DNA of 49,585 bases from an uncultured Clostridia bacterium. GTDB taxonomy: Bacteria > Bacillota > Clostridia > TANB77 > CAG-508. Of the stretch, positions 23,698 through 33,901 are shown one piece after another; position 1 is the first letter of the stretch; every line of letters starts with the position of its first letter. The stretch spans positions 1-49,585 of the forward strand of contig CAKOPZ010000008.1 of assembly GCA_934101145.1 (NCBI GenBank), given 5' to 3'. The notes beneath the pieces were generated by a model. It made no database searches. It was not told where the DNA came from and saw only the letters and a program-made list of their open reading frames with translations. A program made the position numbers and the translations under genes.

Positions 23698-24810
23698 TTA
23701 TAAAATTAAATTATCAAAAACAAATTGTTCTTGCATTCTCTTTAATGATTGTTTTATTGTTCTAGCTCTTACCTCTCCTATACCATCAACTTCATCAAGT
23801 TTTGGAATATCAGCTGCAAGAATATGTTGAAATGATTTAAATGATTTAACCAAATTATCTACTATATTACTTGGCATTCTAGGAACTTTGCTAAGAACCC
23901 TATATCCTTTTGTATATACACCAACCTCATCATAATTATCAAAATCCTCATATCCAAGTAATTTTGCAATTTTTTCTGATTTCATCAAATCATCGTGTCC
24001 AAGTTTCTTTATTTCTTCTAAAACTTTTTCACAAGTTCTTTTCTTACCAGGTGCAATGTAGTCTTTAATTATAAGCAATTCTTCTTTTTCAAAGTCACCT
24101 ACAAGCTCATCAAGTTGCATCTCTAAAAGTCTTCCTTCTTCCCCAAGTTCATCAATCGCCTTATTTACTTCGTCTGCAACCCTCATTACCATTTCTGCTC
24201 TTTGTATTGCAATGATAACATTTTCAAGTGTAACAATATCATTAAATTCATATTCATTTAATAGATTTAATTTGCTGTCAAATACCTTTTTATATTTTTC
24301 TACTGTTTGAAGTGCTTGATTGGCTTGTGAAAGTACTGCTTCTAAGTCTTTTAATACATATCTTGAATTTCCTTTAAACAATGTTATTATTCCTCTTCTT
24401 TGAGAAATACTTATTACAAGTGCCCCTGTCTGTTTTGCAGTACGTTCAGCAGTTCTATGTCTTGTACCAGTTTCAGTTGTTGATATCTCAGGAGATGGTA
24501 TGATTTGTGCGTTTGCATAAAGAATTCTTTTCAAATCCGAACTTAAAACAATCGCTCCATCCATTTTAGCAAGTTCATACAATCTTGATGAAGTATATTC
24601 TACGTCGAGCTTAAATCCACCATCAACTAAATCCAATACTTCTTTTGTATCTCCACCAACAACAATTAATGCTCCTGTTTTTGCTTTCAAAATGTTCTCT
24701 AATCCATTTCTTATAGGTGTTCCAGGTGCTATTTGCTTTAGTATTTCGGCGATTACCTCATCTTTTTTACTTGCCAATCCTTTCAACTCCTTTTGCCTAA
24801 ATTTAGCCAC
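23698..24810 (-). CDS. disA: DNA integrity scanning diadenylate cyclase
   Basis: DisA makes c-di-AMP from two ATP and scans DNA for damage. The 370-aa protein has the N-terminal DAC domain with MDGAIVLSSD (the DGA motif) and TGTRHRTAERTAKQT (the RHR motif), both intact. A long helical spine follows, and then a C-terminal helix-hairpin-helix domain (LDEVDGIGEVRARTIKQSL) that binds branched DNA. It overlaps the end of radA by 8 bases, the classic radA-disA pair. Confidence 0.97.
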   Translation of the reverse strand: MAKFRQKELKGLASKKDEVIAEILKQIAPGTPIRNGLENILKAKTGALIVVGGDTKEVLDLVDGGFKLDVEYTSSRLYELAKMDGAIVLSSDLKRILYANAQIIPSPEISTTETGTRHRTAERTAKQTGALVISISQRRGIITLFKGNSRYVLKDLEAVLSQANQALQTVEKYKKVFDSKLNLLNEYEFNDIVTLENVIIAIQRAEMVMRVADEVNKAIDELGEEGRLLEMQLDELVGDFEKEELLIIKDYIAPGKKRTCEKVLEEIKKLGHDDLMKSEKIAKLLGYEDFDNYDEVGVYTKGYRVLSKVPRMPSNIVDNLVKSFKSFQHILAADIPKLDEVDGIGEVRARTIKQSLKRMQEQFVFDNLIL

Positions 24811-26170
24811 GTATTCCTAAGACTTTTATAGCCTCATTTATATTTCTAACGCCTATTATATCTAATTTGTAACTATCTTTCAATAGTTTTTTGTTACTTT
24901 CTGGAATAATACATTTTTTAAATCCTAATTTTTCCGCTTCTTTTAATCTTTTATCAATCATGTTTACTGCTCTAACTTCTCCTGTAAGTCCAACTTCTCC
25001 TATTGCTACAACATCTTTTGGTATGCTTACATTTTTATAGCTTGAACTGCATGCAAGTATAACACCTAAATCAACTGCTGGCTCTACTATCCTTATTCCA
25101 CTAACAACATTTAAGTATACATCTTGTCCACCAAGTGCAAGTCCTGCCTTTTTTTCTAATACCGCAATTAATACTGCAAGTCTATTATAGTCAAATCCAT
25201 TTGCTGTTCTTTTTGGAACTCCATATACACTTGTTGCAGTTAATGCTTGAAGCTCAATAAGAAGTGGCCTCGTTCCTTCCATGCTTGCTACAACAACTGC
25301 TCCTGCTGGATTGTCTTCTCTTTCAGAAATAAGTATTGATGATGGATTTGTAATTTCTACCATACCTTCATTTTTCATCTCAAACATTCCAAGTTCATTG
25401 GTTGAACCAAAACGATTTTTTACACTTCTAAGCATTCTATATGAAAAATATCTTTCTCCCTCTAAGTAAAGTACTGTATCAACCATATGCTCTAAAACTC
25501 TTGGACCTGCTATATTTCCATCTTTTGTAACATGTCCAATAATTATTGTTGTTATACTATTATCTTTGCATATTCTCATTATTCTTGCTGTTATTTCTCT
25601 TACCTGACTTACAGTACCTGCAGCAGATGTAATTTCTGCTGAATACATCGTTTGAATAGAATCTATAATAACAAGCTTTGGATTTATGCTAAGTATTGCA
25701 TCTTGGATTGCATCAATATCAGTTTCTCCTAAAAACATTATGTCATCATTATTTATTCCAAGTCTATCAGCCCTTATTTTTACCTGCTCGGCAGATTCCT
25801 CTCCAGAAACATATAGCACTTTGCCTTCTCCCTTAATTTTGTCACAAAGTTGCAAAATCAAGGTTGATTTTCCTATACCAGGTTCTCCTCCAACAAGCAC
25901 TAAAGAGCCTTTTACAAGGCCACCTCCAAGAACTCTATCAAGTTCTCCTATTCCTGTACTTGTTCTTACCTCACTTATTCCTTCTACTTCTTTAAGTTTA
26001 CGTGGAACTGCATTTTTAGGTCTGTTACTTGGATTATTGCAAGATACTGTATTACTTATTTTCTCTTCGTAAAAACTATTCCATTCATTACACGCAGGGC
26101 ATTTTCCAAGCCATTTTGCAGATTCATAACCACAACTACTGCACACAAATACTGTTTTTGTTTTTGCCAT
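24803..26170 (-). CDS. radA: DNA repair protein RadA
   Basis: RadA (455 aa) is a RecA-like branch-migration helicase. It has an N-terminal zinc finger with cysteines 9, 12, 25 and 28 (CSSCGYESAKWLGKCPAC), the Walker A segment GGEPGIGKSTLILQL, the KNRFG motif (VKNRFGSTNELG) and a C-terminal Lon-protease-like domain (DVYLNVVSGIRIVEPAVDLGVI). It begins about 20 bases after the GH15 gene and overlaps disA, so all three are probably cotranscribed. Confidence 0.97.
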   Translation of the reverse strand: MAKTKTVFVCSSCGYESAKWLGKCPACNEWNSFYEEKISNTVSCNNPSNRPKNAVPRKLKEVEGISEVRTSTGIGELDRVLGGGLVKGSLVLVGGEPGIGKSTLILQLCDKIKGEGKVLYVSGEESAEQVKIRADRLGINNDDIMFLGETDIDAIQDAILSINPKLVIIDSIQTMYSAEITSAAGTVSQVREITARIMRICKDNSITTIIIGHVTKDGNIAGPRVLEHMVDTVLYLEGERYFSYRMLRSVKNRFGSTNELGMFEMKNEGMVEITNPSSILISEREDNPAGAVVVASMEGTRPLLIELQALTATSVYGVPKRTANGFDYNRLAVLIAVLEKKAGLALGGQDVYLNVVSGIRIVEPAVDLGVILACSSSYKNVSIPKDVVAIGEVGLTGEVRAVNMIDKRLKEAEKLGFKKCIIPESNKKLLKDSYKLDIIGVRNINEAIKVLGIRG

Positions 26171-26189
26171 AAATAATCACATTCCTTTA

Positions 26190-28118
26190 TTATTTTGCAA
26201 GTAGTATAAACATTGCATGTGACCAAGCAAGTCCATTTACCCATGATGGGCTCATAGTTTCATTATCAACTTGCTCTCCTAAAAATCCATACTCATTTGA
26301 ACTTTTTACAACAAAGTCTATACATTCCTTTTCTTTTTTTATATCATTTATTTCTCTATAGTACATTGCCATCCATAGTGTTGCAATTGGCCATGGATTT
26401 TTTCCTCCCATATAATGGTCCTTCTCAAATCTTAAATATCCACCTGTATATGTTCTAAGTGTCATATTAATTTTTTCTATTGTATTGTTTACCTGTTTTT
26501 CTCCTATATCAAACATTTTAAATGGAACAACAGCTCCAATCATACTAATATCAGTTAAGCTATCATTACTATTTCTTTTTAATGTTTTTGTGTTTTCATC
26601 ATACATATTTTTAGAAACATAATTTTTTATATCTTCCATATTCTTTGTTATTTTGGTTTTCAATTTATTTATACTCTCAAGTTTTAACCTATTTTCTGTA
26701 TATTCTGGTTCAATATTACTATATATTTCAAGCATTGAATTAAATGCACCATATATGCTTGCAAGAGAATACAAATGAACACCTTCGTTCATTTCCCATA
26801 TATCATAGCTAAGTGGAAGCTTGTTTCTATCTTCTGTGTGATATGTTTTTTCAATCTCATTTTTTACAACATCACTTGTATCATGTCTTTCAAGAATGTT
26901 GTCCATATATATACATAAAAATTTAGTTGCATTCTCACACATTTTTAAAGTATCCTTTAAAAATTGTATATCTTTTATTTCTTTATAATGTTCATAAGCA
27001 CCATATATAACGCTTGCAGTTTCATCTATTTGATAACCCCAGCATGGAGCAAGTCTACCATCAGAGAAAAATCTTTGTTCCCACATACCATTTTTCTTTT
27101 GAGTATTCTTACAAAAATTCTTGTAAAACTTTTCAGTTTCTTTTAGCATCTTTAGTTTGTCAAAAGCTTTTGTAATAAACACTGCATCACGTGGCCAACA
27201 ATAACAGTACCTGCCACTATTGCTCATACCTTCATCTACTTCTACTCCTGCCACAACTCCACCTGTATTTTGATTTGTCAAAATAGGAAACAACAAAATA
27301 CTTCTTTTATAAATTTGATTAAACCTTTTATTATATGTTGTATTTTCTTCTTTAAGCTCAATATTAACATGATCTTTAACATATTTTCTCCAATATCTTT
27401 CAACAGATGATTGCTCTTTTTGCACATCCATTTTCTTAATATCAGATATCTCTTTTAAAAGCTTTTCTTCATCTTTATCATTTTTATTTAGGTATATAAA
27501 TACATCAAGATTAGCAGTTTCATTTGGCTTAATAATTCCAACATTATAACTAATACTAGAATCTGAGCTCATCCCTATGTAATCCTTATCTTGTATTACA
27601 CCTGTTTCAATATTGTTATTAGTATCATTTAATTGATAGCTCTGTATTTCATTTTTAGAAAATATACACATACTTTCATTATGACCATACTGTATTAAAG
27701 AATTTTCACATATTTTTGAACCTATCTTGTCATTTTCATCTGAAATCAAACCAGAGTGAATTAAAAAGCTAACATCAAGCTCAATGTTTCCCTTGTTTTC
27801 AAATATATATTTTTTTATTAAAACATTTTTCTTTAAAGATACAAAATCTGTTTGCTTTATTTTCAAGTTAAAATATGTATTTGTAATTTCTGTATTAAGC
27901 ACATTTGTATCTTCTTCATAATATTGTTTGTAATGATTATTTATATCTTGATGTAAATAAATAATGTTTGAATCATTTATTTTTACTCCTGTATGAAAAA
28001 AATCAACAAACTGCCTATAATCAGGCATATCATACATAAGTCTTAAAAGCTCTCCATTTTTTGTATAACTTGCAACTATATTTTTACCACCAATAATGGC
28101 ATCATTCATACTTTTCAT
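26190..28118 (-). CDS. Glycoside hydrolase family 15 (glucoamylase-like)
   Basis: A 642-aa protein with an N-terminal beta-sandwich domain and a C-terminal (alpha/alpha)6 barrel typical of GH15. Recognisable pieces are GRYCYCWPRDAVFITKAF, MWEQRFFSDGRLAPCWGYQIDETAS and GGKNPWPIATLWMAMYY. The family removes glucose from the ends of alpha-glucans or acts on trehalose, dextran or isomaltose; the substrate is not predictable here. No signal peptide is visible, so it probably acts in the cytoplasm. I chose the ATG at 28118 after AGGGAAGGG over an in-frame ATG 36 bases upstream. It is unusually placed, between a nuclease gene and radA. Confidence 0.85.
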   Translation of the reverse strand: MKSMNDAIIGGKNIVASYTKNGELLRLMYDMPDYRQFVDFFHTGVKINDSNIIYLHQDINNHYKQYYEEDTNVLNTEITNTYFNLKIKQTDFVSLKKNVLIKKYIFENKGNIELDVSFLIHSGLISDENDKIGSKICENSLIQYGHNESMCIFSKNEIQSYQLNDTNNNIETGVIQDKDYIGMSSDSSISYNVGIIKPNETANLDVFIYLNKNDKDEEKLLKEISDIKKMDVQKEQSSVERYWRKYVKDHVNIELKEENTTYNKRFNQIYKRSILLFPILTNQNTGGVVAGVEVDEGMSNSGRYCYCWPRDAVFITKAFDKLKMLKETEKFYKNFCKNTQKKNGMWEQRFFSDGRLAPCWGYQIDETASVIYGAYEHYKEIKDIQFLKDTLKMCENATKFLCIYMDNILERHDTSDVVKNEIEKTYHTEDRNKLPLSYDIWEMNEGVHLYSLASIYGAFNSMLEIYSNIEPEYTENRLKLESINKLKTKITKNMEDIKNYVSKNMYDENTKTLKRNSNDSLTDISMIGAVVPFKMFDIGEKQVNNTIEKINMTLRTYTGGYLRFEKDHYMGGKNPWPIATLWMAMYYREINDIKKEKECIDFVVKSSNEYGFLGEQVDNETMSPSWVNGLAWSHAMFILLAK

Positions 28119-28173
28119 TGGTTTCCCTTCCCTACCTAAGATTAATGAAAGCAATATACTGCTTTCATTAGTC

Positions 28174-29823
28174 CTACTTGTTTTCTACAATTTTTACTAT
28201 TTGATTTTCTAGCTCTTTTAGTTTATTTTTAAGTCCAACAATTTCATTATCATCCACATCCGAATTTAAATAATCTTCTTTTACAATTGTCTCCATATCT
28301 TCAAGTTCTTCTTTTAATGTCTTCATTCTATCTAATACTTCAAGTCTTAGATATCTTTGTTTTACAGGTTGTTTTACAATTTCAGTTAATTGTACATCAT
28401 TATCTAAGTCATATGATTCTCCAAGTGATGGAATTGTAACTGGAATTCTAGCTTCGTTTTCTATTTTACCTTTTAAAACAACTTGTGCTTGTGGCTCTCC
28501 ATGAACTAAAAATATATGCTTTGGTTTTGTTATAAATGAATATACAAAATTCATAAGCCATTCTTGGTCAGCATGACCAGAATATCCTTCAATATACTCA
28601 ATTCTAGCATTTACTGCAATGTTTTCTCCAAATATTCTTACATTTTTTGCACCTTCAACTATTTTTCTACCAAGTGTCCCTGGAGCTTGATATCCAACAA
28701 ATAGTATTGTACTATTAGGCTCCCATAAATGATGTTTCAGGTGATGTTTTATTCTTCCTACTTCACACATACCACTTGCAGAAATAATAATAGATGAATC
28801 ATCCATTGTATTTAATTCTTTTGACTCTTCAGCTGTTCTGGTAAATTTAAGTCCAGGAAATTCTAATGGGTTATCTCCACTTTTTATCATAGCTTGTGTT
28901 TCATCATCAAACAAATCCATATTTTCTCTAAATACCTCTGTTGCAGATATTGCAAGAGGACTATCTACAAAAACAGGAATTGTCATCAATTTATTATATT
29001 TTTTATAAAAATCTTCACTATGCTCTTCTTCTTTTATTTTGTTTAGTTCATATAATATTTCTTGTGTTCTACCTACTGCAAATGAAGGTATAACAACTGT
29101 TCCACCTTTTTCAAGTGTTTCATAAACTATATTTAGAAACATTTCTGCTTTATCATCATTTCTTATATGAAGCCTATCTCCATATGTTGATTCCATAACA
29201 AGAAAATCAGCATCCTCAATCATTGTAGGAGATGATAAAAGTGGAATATCGTTGTTTCCAATATCTCCTGAAAAAACTATTTTCTGCTGTTTTCCATTTT
29301 CATTAATCCATACCTCTATTATGCTTGAGCCAAGCATATGTCCTGCATCATTAAACCTAACATGAATATTTTCATCAAGTTCTATAAGTTGATCATATTT
29401 AACTGGTGAAAAAATTTCTATCGATTTTGCCGCATCTTCTGCTGTATATAAAGGTGGAAGTGGTTTTTCTCCTTTTCTCAATCTTTTTCTATTTTTCCAC
29501 TCAATTTCCATTTCTTGAATATGTCCACTATCTGGTAGCATTATTGAGCATAAATCGCAAGTAGCTTTTGTTGCATATATAGGATTTCTGTATCCTTCAT
29601 TGTATAGCTTTGGAATTCTTCCAGAGTGATCAATATGAGCATGAGTAAGTAGCATAAAATCTATTTCATCTATATTAAAAGCAAATGGGTCAGAGTTTTC
29701 AAGCTCTTCTGCTGCAGAACCTTGATACATTCCGCAATCAACTAAAAATTTCTTTCCAGCTCCTTCTACAAGATAATTTGATCCTGTTACAGTCTTTGCT
29801 GCACCTAAAAAAGTAACTTTCAT
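28174..29823 (-). CDS. MBL-fold beta-CASP ribonuclease-like protein
   Basis: A 549-aa metallo-beta-lactamase/beta-CASP protein related to CPSF73-type RNA-processing nucleases. The start MKVTFLGAAKTVTGSNYLVE, the metal motif THAHIDHSGRIP (motif 2), FSGDIGNNDIP and the beta-CASP block VIPSFAVGRTQEILYEL are present. The motifs IISASGMCEVGRIKHHL and GYSGHADQEWL, and the late histidine in IFLVHGEPQAQ, complete the active site. A C-terminal coiled coil (~residues 490-549) extends the family core. It lies between the coiled-coil unknown and the GH15 gene, about 15 and 55 bases apart. Confidence 0.9.
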   Translation of the reverse strand: MKVTFLGAAKTVTGSNYLVEGAGKKFLVDCGMYQGSAAEELENSDPFAFNIDEIDFMLLTHAHIDHSGRIPKLYNEGYRNPIYATKATCDLCSIMLPDSGHIQEMEIEWKNRKRLRKGEKPLPPLYTAEDAAKSIEIFSPVKYDQLIELDENIHVRFNDAGHMLGSSIIEVWINENGKQQKIVFSGDIGNNDIPLLSSPTMIEDADFLVMESTYGDRLHIRNDDKAEMFLNIVYETLEKGGTVVIPSFAVGRTQEILYELNKIKEEEHSEDFYKKYNKLMTIPVFVDSPLAISATEVFRENMDLFDDETQAMIKSGDNPLEFPGLKFTRTAEESKELNTMDDSSIIISASGMCEVGRIKHHLKHHLWEPNSTILFVGYQAPGTLGRKIVEGAKNVRIFGENIAVNARIEYIEGYSGHADQEWLMNFVYSFITKPKHIFLVHGEPQAQVVLKGKIENEARIPVTIPSLGESYDLDNDVQLTEIVKQPVKQRYLRLEVLDRMKTLKEELEDMETIVKEDYLNSDVDDNEIVGLKNKLKELENQIVKIVENK

Positions 29824-29838
29824 ATATTCATCCTTTCA

Positions 29839-31317
29839 TTATAAAAACAATTTTATTTTCTTTTTTATTTTTACATGTTCAACTTCAAATTGTTTTTTCA
29901 TTTCTAAAGTATTTCCATCATAATATTGCACATATAAAACTTTATCATTATACTCACAAATCAAATTTGCATTTTCAAGGCTTATCATTTTGGAATCCAA
30001 TAGTTCCTTTATAATCATGTATGATAATTCTTCATCTTCTGTAAATACATCCCAAACTTTATTCTTTTGAGCAACTTTTATAAGTGTATTTACAACATCC
30101 TTAAATGCTTTCTTCAACTTGCTTGCATCTTTTAGTACAGATTTATTATCAATTGGTAATTGACAATAATATCTTATTTTATATATCCATTCTATTATTT
30201 CTTCTTTTGTTTCAGCACTTTCTATTTTGTTTTTGCTACATTCTAGAAATGCCTTTGCACAATCCATTACATTATATTTTTTTTGTAAAAAATTCAATTC
30301 ATCTTCATTTTTCTCTTTGTTTTTTACAAACTCTTTAGGTTCAATCATTTTGTTATATTTTCTTATCTGTTTTAATAATTGTTCCCTTTCTTTTTCAAGT
30401 CTATCAGATAAATGGCTTATGCTAAATATTTTTTCTTTATTTGGTAAATTTTCATTTCTTTTTGTATATTCTTGTTTTAATAAATTTGGGTCATTTATAA
30501 TTTTGTCTATCTCTTCTATTTGTAAAATACAATCCTTCTTCTTACTTGTTATTTCCCCTACAAAAGCTTTTTTATCTCCAATTTTATCTAAATATTCCTG
30601 TTTTTCTTGTATCACTTGTTTTATTTTTTTATCAAGATCTTTATTTTCTTTTTTATATAAATTTAATGCACAATTTGCTAGAACTCTAAAAGAATCTGCA
30701 TATTCCTTTTTATCTTTTTGAATTAAAAAACTATTCTTTTCATCACATTCTATATTTAAATTAAACAATCTTTTTCCATCTAGCAATAACAAGCTTTGAT
30801 ATAAAATATTGTAATCTAAACTTTCTATTTCTCCCACAAGAATATCCCATGACCATCCATTAAAATCACGAAGTACCTCTTCAATACTAATATTACTTCC
30901 TATTTTAAGTAAGTTTTGTATTGCATCTTTTTCATATTGATATTTTACTACTATTGGTGCATCATCTTCTTCCCCCATATACCATACAGCAGATAAAAGC
31001 GATGTTTCATTTGGGTAGCATAAAATTCTACCACTTTTTTTATCTATCATTTCATCTTTATCTTCACCTGGCATAATAAATTCAATATCAAAACATTTTT
31101 CTTTTATTGTTTTTATAATATATGTAATAATTTCTTTTATAGAAGGTACCTCTACTTTTACTGTTTTATAGTCTTTATACGCATTTTCAATTTTATAAAG
31201 CATACTAAGTAGAAGATTTTTCACATCAAAAGAAAATATTTTTTCTTCTAATATTTCTTCTAATTCATCATTGTAATTTTTAAAATTAAATTTAGAAAAA
31301 ATTTTTTCTGGTTTCAT
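29839..31317 (-). CDS. Hypothetical coiled-coil protein
   Basis: A 492-aa protein I do not recognise. It starts MKPEKIFSKFNFKNYNDELE. Residues ~240-360 are a long charged coiled coil rich in Lys/Glu, flanked by mixed alpha/beta segments. The last ~80 residues (EDEELSYMIIKELLDSKMIS) appear globular. There is no signal peptide or membrane helix. It lies about 20 bases after ftsK and 15 before the beta-CASP gene, so it is probably cotranscribed with them. Nothing in the sequence supports a function. Confidence 0.75.
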   Translation of the reverse strand: MKPEKIFSKFNFKNYNDELEEILEEKIFSFDVKNLLLSMLYKIENAYKDYKTVKVEVPSIKEIITYIIKTIKEKCFDIEFIMPGEDKDEMIDKKSGRILCYPNETSLLSAVWYMGEEDDAPIVVKYQYEKDAIQNLLKIGSNISIEEVLRDFNGWSWDILVGEIESLDYNILYQSLLLLDGKRLFNLNIECDEKNSFLIQKDKKEYADSFRVLANCALNLYKKENKDLDKKIKQVIQEKQEYLDKIGDKKAFVGEITSKKKDCILQIEEIDKIINDPNLLKQEYTKRNENLPNKEKIFSISHLSDRLEKEREQLLKQIRKYNKMIEPKEFVKNKEKNEDELNFLQKKYNVMDCAKAFLECSKNKIESAETKEEIIEWIYKIRYYCQLPIDNKSVLKDASKLKKAFKDVVNTLIKVAQKNKVWDVFTEDEELSYMIIKELLDSKMISLENANLICEYNDKVLYVQYYDGNTLEMKKQFEVEHVKIKKKIKLFL

Positions 31318-31337
31318 TTGTACTCCTCTTTTGTAGT

Positions 31338-33761
31338 TTATTCATTTCCATCTATTTCAGATGTATCAGTACTCATTTTAAGTTCTTCCCATCTTTCCTT
31401 TGACATCAATACCTCACGTGGTTTGCTTCCTTGGAATCCAGATATAACTCCTCTTTCTTCCATTTGATCTATAATTCTGCCTGCCCTTGCATATCCTACT
31501 TTAAATCTTCTTTGAATAAATGAAGTAGACGCTTGTCCTGTTTCTACTACAACATCTATCGCATCCATTAAAAATGGATCCGTATTGTCATCATCTTCTT
31601 GTTGTTGCTGTGCAAGTTCTTTATCTGTGCTTCCAGCATTTTCAATTTGTTTTATAATATCATCATTATACGTAGCACTGCTATTATCCTTTATAAAGTC
31701 TACAATCTTTTCAACTTCTTTATCAGATATAAAAGCTCCTTGAATTCTTGTAGGCTTTGGAGCACCTGCTGGGTAGAACAACATATCACCTTTTCCAAGT
31801 AATTTTTCTGCTCCTGCCATATCAAGAATTGTCCTTGAGTCCACTTGTGAAGAAACTGCAAATGCAATTCTTGATGGTATATTTGCTTTAATTAATCCTG
31901 TAATAACATCCACAGATGGCCTTTGTGTTGCAATAACAAGGTGCATTCCTGCTGCTCTTGCTTTTTGAGCAAGTCTACAAATTGCATCTTCAACATCATT
32001 TTTCGCAACCATCATTAAATCCGCAAGCTCATCTATAATAATAACAATGTGTGGAAGTTTTCCAGCTCCCTCTTCATTTTCTACAGATTCATTATATCCC
32101 TTTAGATCTCTAACTCCTTTTGATGCAAACATTGCATATCTATTCTCCATCTCTTGAACCGCCCAAGCAAGCGCACCTGCTGCTTTTTTAGGATCAGTAA
32201 CAACTGGAATAAGCAAATGTGGTATTCCATTATATACAGAAAGTTCAACAACTTTAGGATCTATCATAACCATCTTTACTTCATTTGGTTTTGCTTTGTA
32301 AATAATACTTCCAATCAATGTATTTATACAAACTGATTTACCAGAACCTGTTGCACCAGCAATCATTACGTGAGGCATTTTAGAAATATCAGCAACAACT
32401 TCTTGTCCTCCTACATCTTTTCCAACCGCAAATGCAAGTTTAGACTTATGATTTCTAAAAGTATCTGTATCAACTATCTCTCTAAAATGAACAACTTCAT
32501 TTTCAGCATTTGGTACTTCTATTCCAACTGCTTGTTTTCCTGGTATTGGTGCTTCGATTCTTATAGTTTCAGCAGCTAAACTTAAAGCAATATCATCTGC
32601 AAGATTTGCTATCTTGCTTACTCTTACACCTTCTGCAGGTCTTAATTCATATCTTGTAATAGCAGGTCCAACAGAAACATTTTCAACCTTTGCAGATACA
32701 CCAAAACTATATAATGTTTTTTGAAGTCTTGTAGCAACATCTGTTACTGCTTTTTTACTTGCTTTGGTTGGTTTTTTATCTGCTTCACTCAAAAGTTGTA
32801 TTGGTGGAAATTCATAATTTTCATCTTCCACAGTCATTGTATGCTCTAATTGTAATACTTCCTTTACCTTTTCTTCTTTAGTCTCTTGCTCTGTCTTAAA
32901 TAAGTTTGCATCAATCACATCAGGGTTTGCATCTTGTTTATTTCTACCCTTTTTTATATTAAATGGAATCAAATCATCTTCATCATGATTGTATGATTTT
33001 AATTTCTTTTTACTATCTCTTGGCTCGTCATTCATATTAATTGTAATCTGTTCTGGAAGCTGTTCTGCTTGTCTTCTTTTTTCTTCTTGCTCACGTAGTC
33101 TTCTCTCTCTCTTAGTCTCTTTAACAGGTCTTGTCTTATCTTCTACTTCAATTTCATTTCTCTTGTTTATACGGGCTTCTCGTCTTTCATTTTTTCTCTC
33201 TTCTCTGTTTTCATGTTGTGTCTCCATAAAAGCACTTATCATCTCAGCAGGTCTTATTCCAAACATAAATACAAGTAAAAGTACTGCTGTTCCAACACAT
33301 ACAATTATTGTCCCAAACTCTCCTAAAAGCTTTATTAAAGGTCCTGCAATTATTGCTCCTATAAGTCCTCCGCCAATATCTTTTTCTCCAAGATAGTAAC
33401 CATCTCTAGCCATTTGTGTTACTTCACTTTGTATGTTAATATTACCTTTAGATATTTGAGATACACTTAATATAGTTGCAATACACAATAAAAAAATTCC
33501 AAACTGTATCAATTTAGAAAATAAATATTCTCTATCTTGATATGTTATATATATTGCAATTATAAACATTCCAACTGGAATAATATACTTTATAGGTCCC
33601 ATTATTCCACCTAAAATTGGACTAAGTGTCTGTCCAATATATCCCGATTTACAATATATTAATACTCCAAGTAATATACTAACAATAATCATTAGTACTA
33701 CTGCTATATTTATATCTATTCCTTTTTGTTGTTTCTTCTTTTTTTTCGTTGTTCTTGCCAA
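31338..33761 (-). CDS. ftsK: DNA translocase FtsK/SpoIIIE
   Basis: FtsK/SpoIIIE pumps DNA through the division or sporulation septum. The 807-aa protein has four N-terminal membrane helices within the first ~170 residues, a charged Arg/Glu linker, the alpha and beta motor domains with Walker A GATGSGKSVCINTL (~residue 465) and ATQRPSVDVITGLIKANIPSR, and the C-terminal gamma winged-helix domain (TSFIQRRFKVGYARAGRIID) that reads KOPS/SRS sequences. It is the first gene of a minus-strand run that ends with the cyclophilin gene. Confidence 0.97.
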   Translation of the reverse strand: MARTTKKKKKQQKGIDINIAVVLMIIVSILLGVLIYCKSGYIGQTLSPILGGIMGPIKYIIPVGMFIIAIYITYQDREYLFSKLIQFGIFLLCIATILSVSQISKGNINIQSEVTQMARDGYYLGEKDIGGGLIGAIIAGPLIKLLGEFGTIIVCVGTAVLLLVFMFGIRPAEMISAFMETQHENREERKNERREARINKRNEIEVEDKTRPVKETKRERRLREQEEKRRQAEQLPEQITINMNDEPRDSKKKLKSYNHDEDDLIPFNIKKGRNKQDANPDVIDANLFKTEQETKEEKVKEVLQLEHTMTVEDENYEFPPIQLLSEADKKPTKASKKAVTDVATRLQKTLYSFGVSAKVENVSVGPAITRYELRPAEGVRVSKIANLADDIALSLAAETIRIEAPIPGKQAVGIEVPNAENEVVHFREIVDTDTFRNHKSKLAFAVGKDVGGQEVVADISKMPHVMIAGATGSGKSVCINTLIGSIIYKAKPNEVKMVMIDPKVVELSVYNGIPHLLIPVVTDPKKAAGALAWAVQEMENRYAMFASKGVRDLKGYNESVENEEGAGKLPHIVIIIDELADLMMVAKNDVEDAICRLAQKARAAGMHLVIATQRPSVDVITGLIKANIPSRIAFAVSSQVDSRTILDMAGAEKLLGKGDMLFYPAGAPKPTRIQGAFISDKEVEKIVDFIKDNSSATYNDDIIKQIENAGSTDKELAQQQQEDDDNTDPFLMDAIDVVVETGQASTSFIQRRFKVGYARAGRIIDQMEERGVISGFQGSKPREVLMSKERWEELKMSTDTSEIDGNE

Positions 33762-33799
33762 AATTTTTCCTCCCTTGTCGCTCTTTTAATTCTTCGAAA

Positions 33800-33827
33800 A
33801 TTATATCATAACTATCTAAAAAAACAA
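33800..33827 (-). promoter_or_regulatory. Promoter of the ftsK run
   Basis: TTGTTT-N16-TATAAT on the minus strand about 40 bases before the ftsK start, with a perfect -10 and a weak -35. Confidence 0.5.
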
Positions 33828-33835
33828 ATAGAAAA

Positions 33836-33897
33836 TGAAAAAAAGAAGACAGAAATCAATTTTCGTTAATTGATTGATATTCCGACTTCTGACTTCT
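33836..33897 (-). terminator. Terminator after the helical gene at 33902
   Basis: Nested minus-strand hairpin: outer AGAAG/CTTCT type arms (33888-33897 with 33844-33853), inner AATCAATT/AATTGATT (33868-33875 with 33854-33861), then a T run of seven or more. Confidence 0.75.
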
Positions 33898-33901
33898 TTA
33901 C

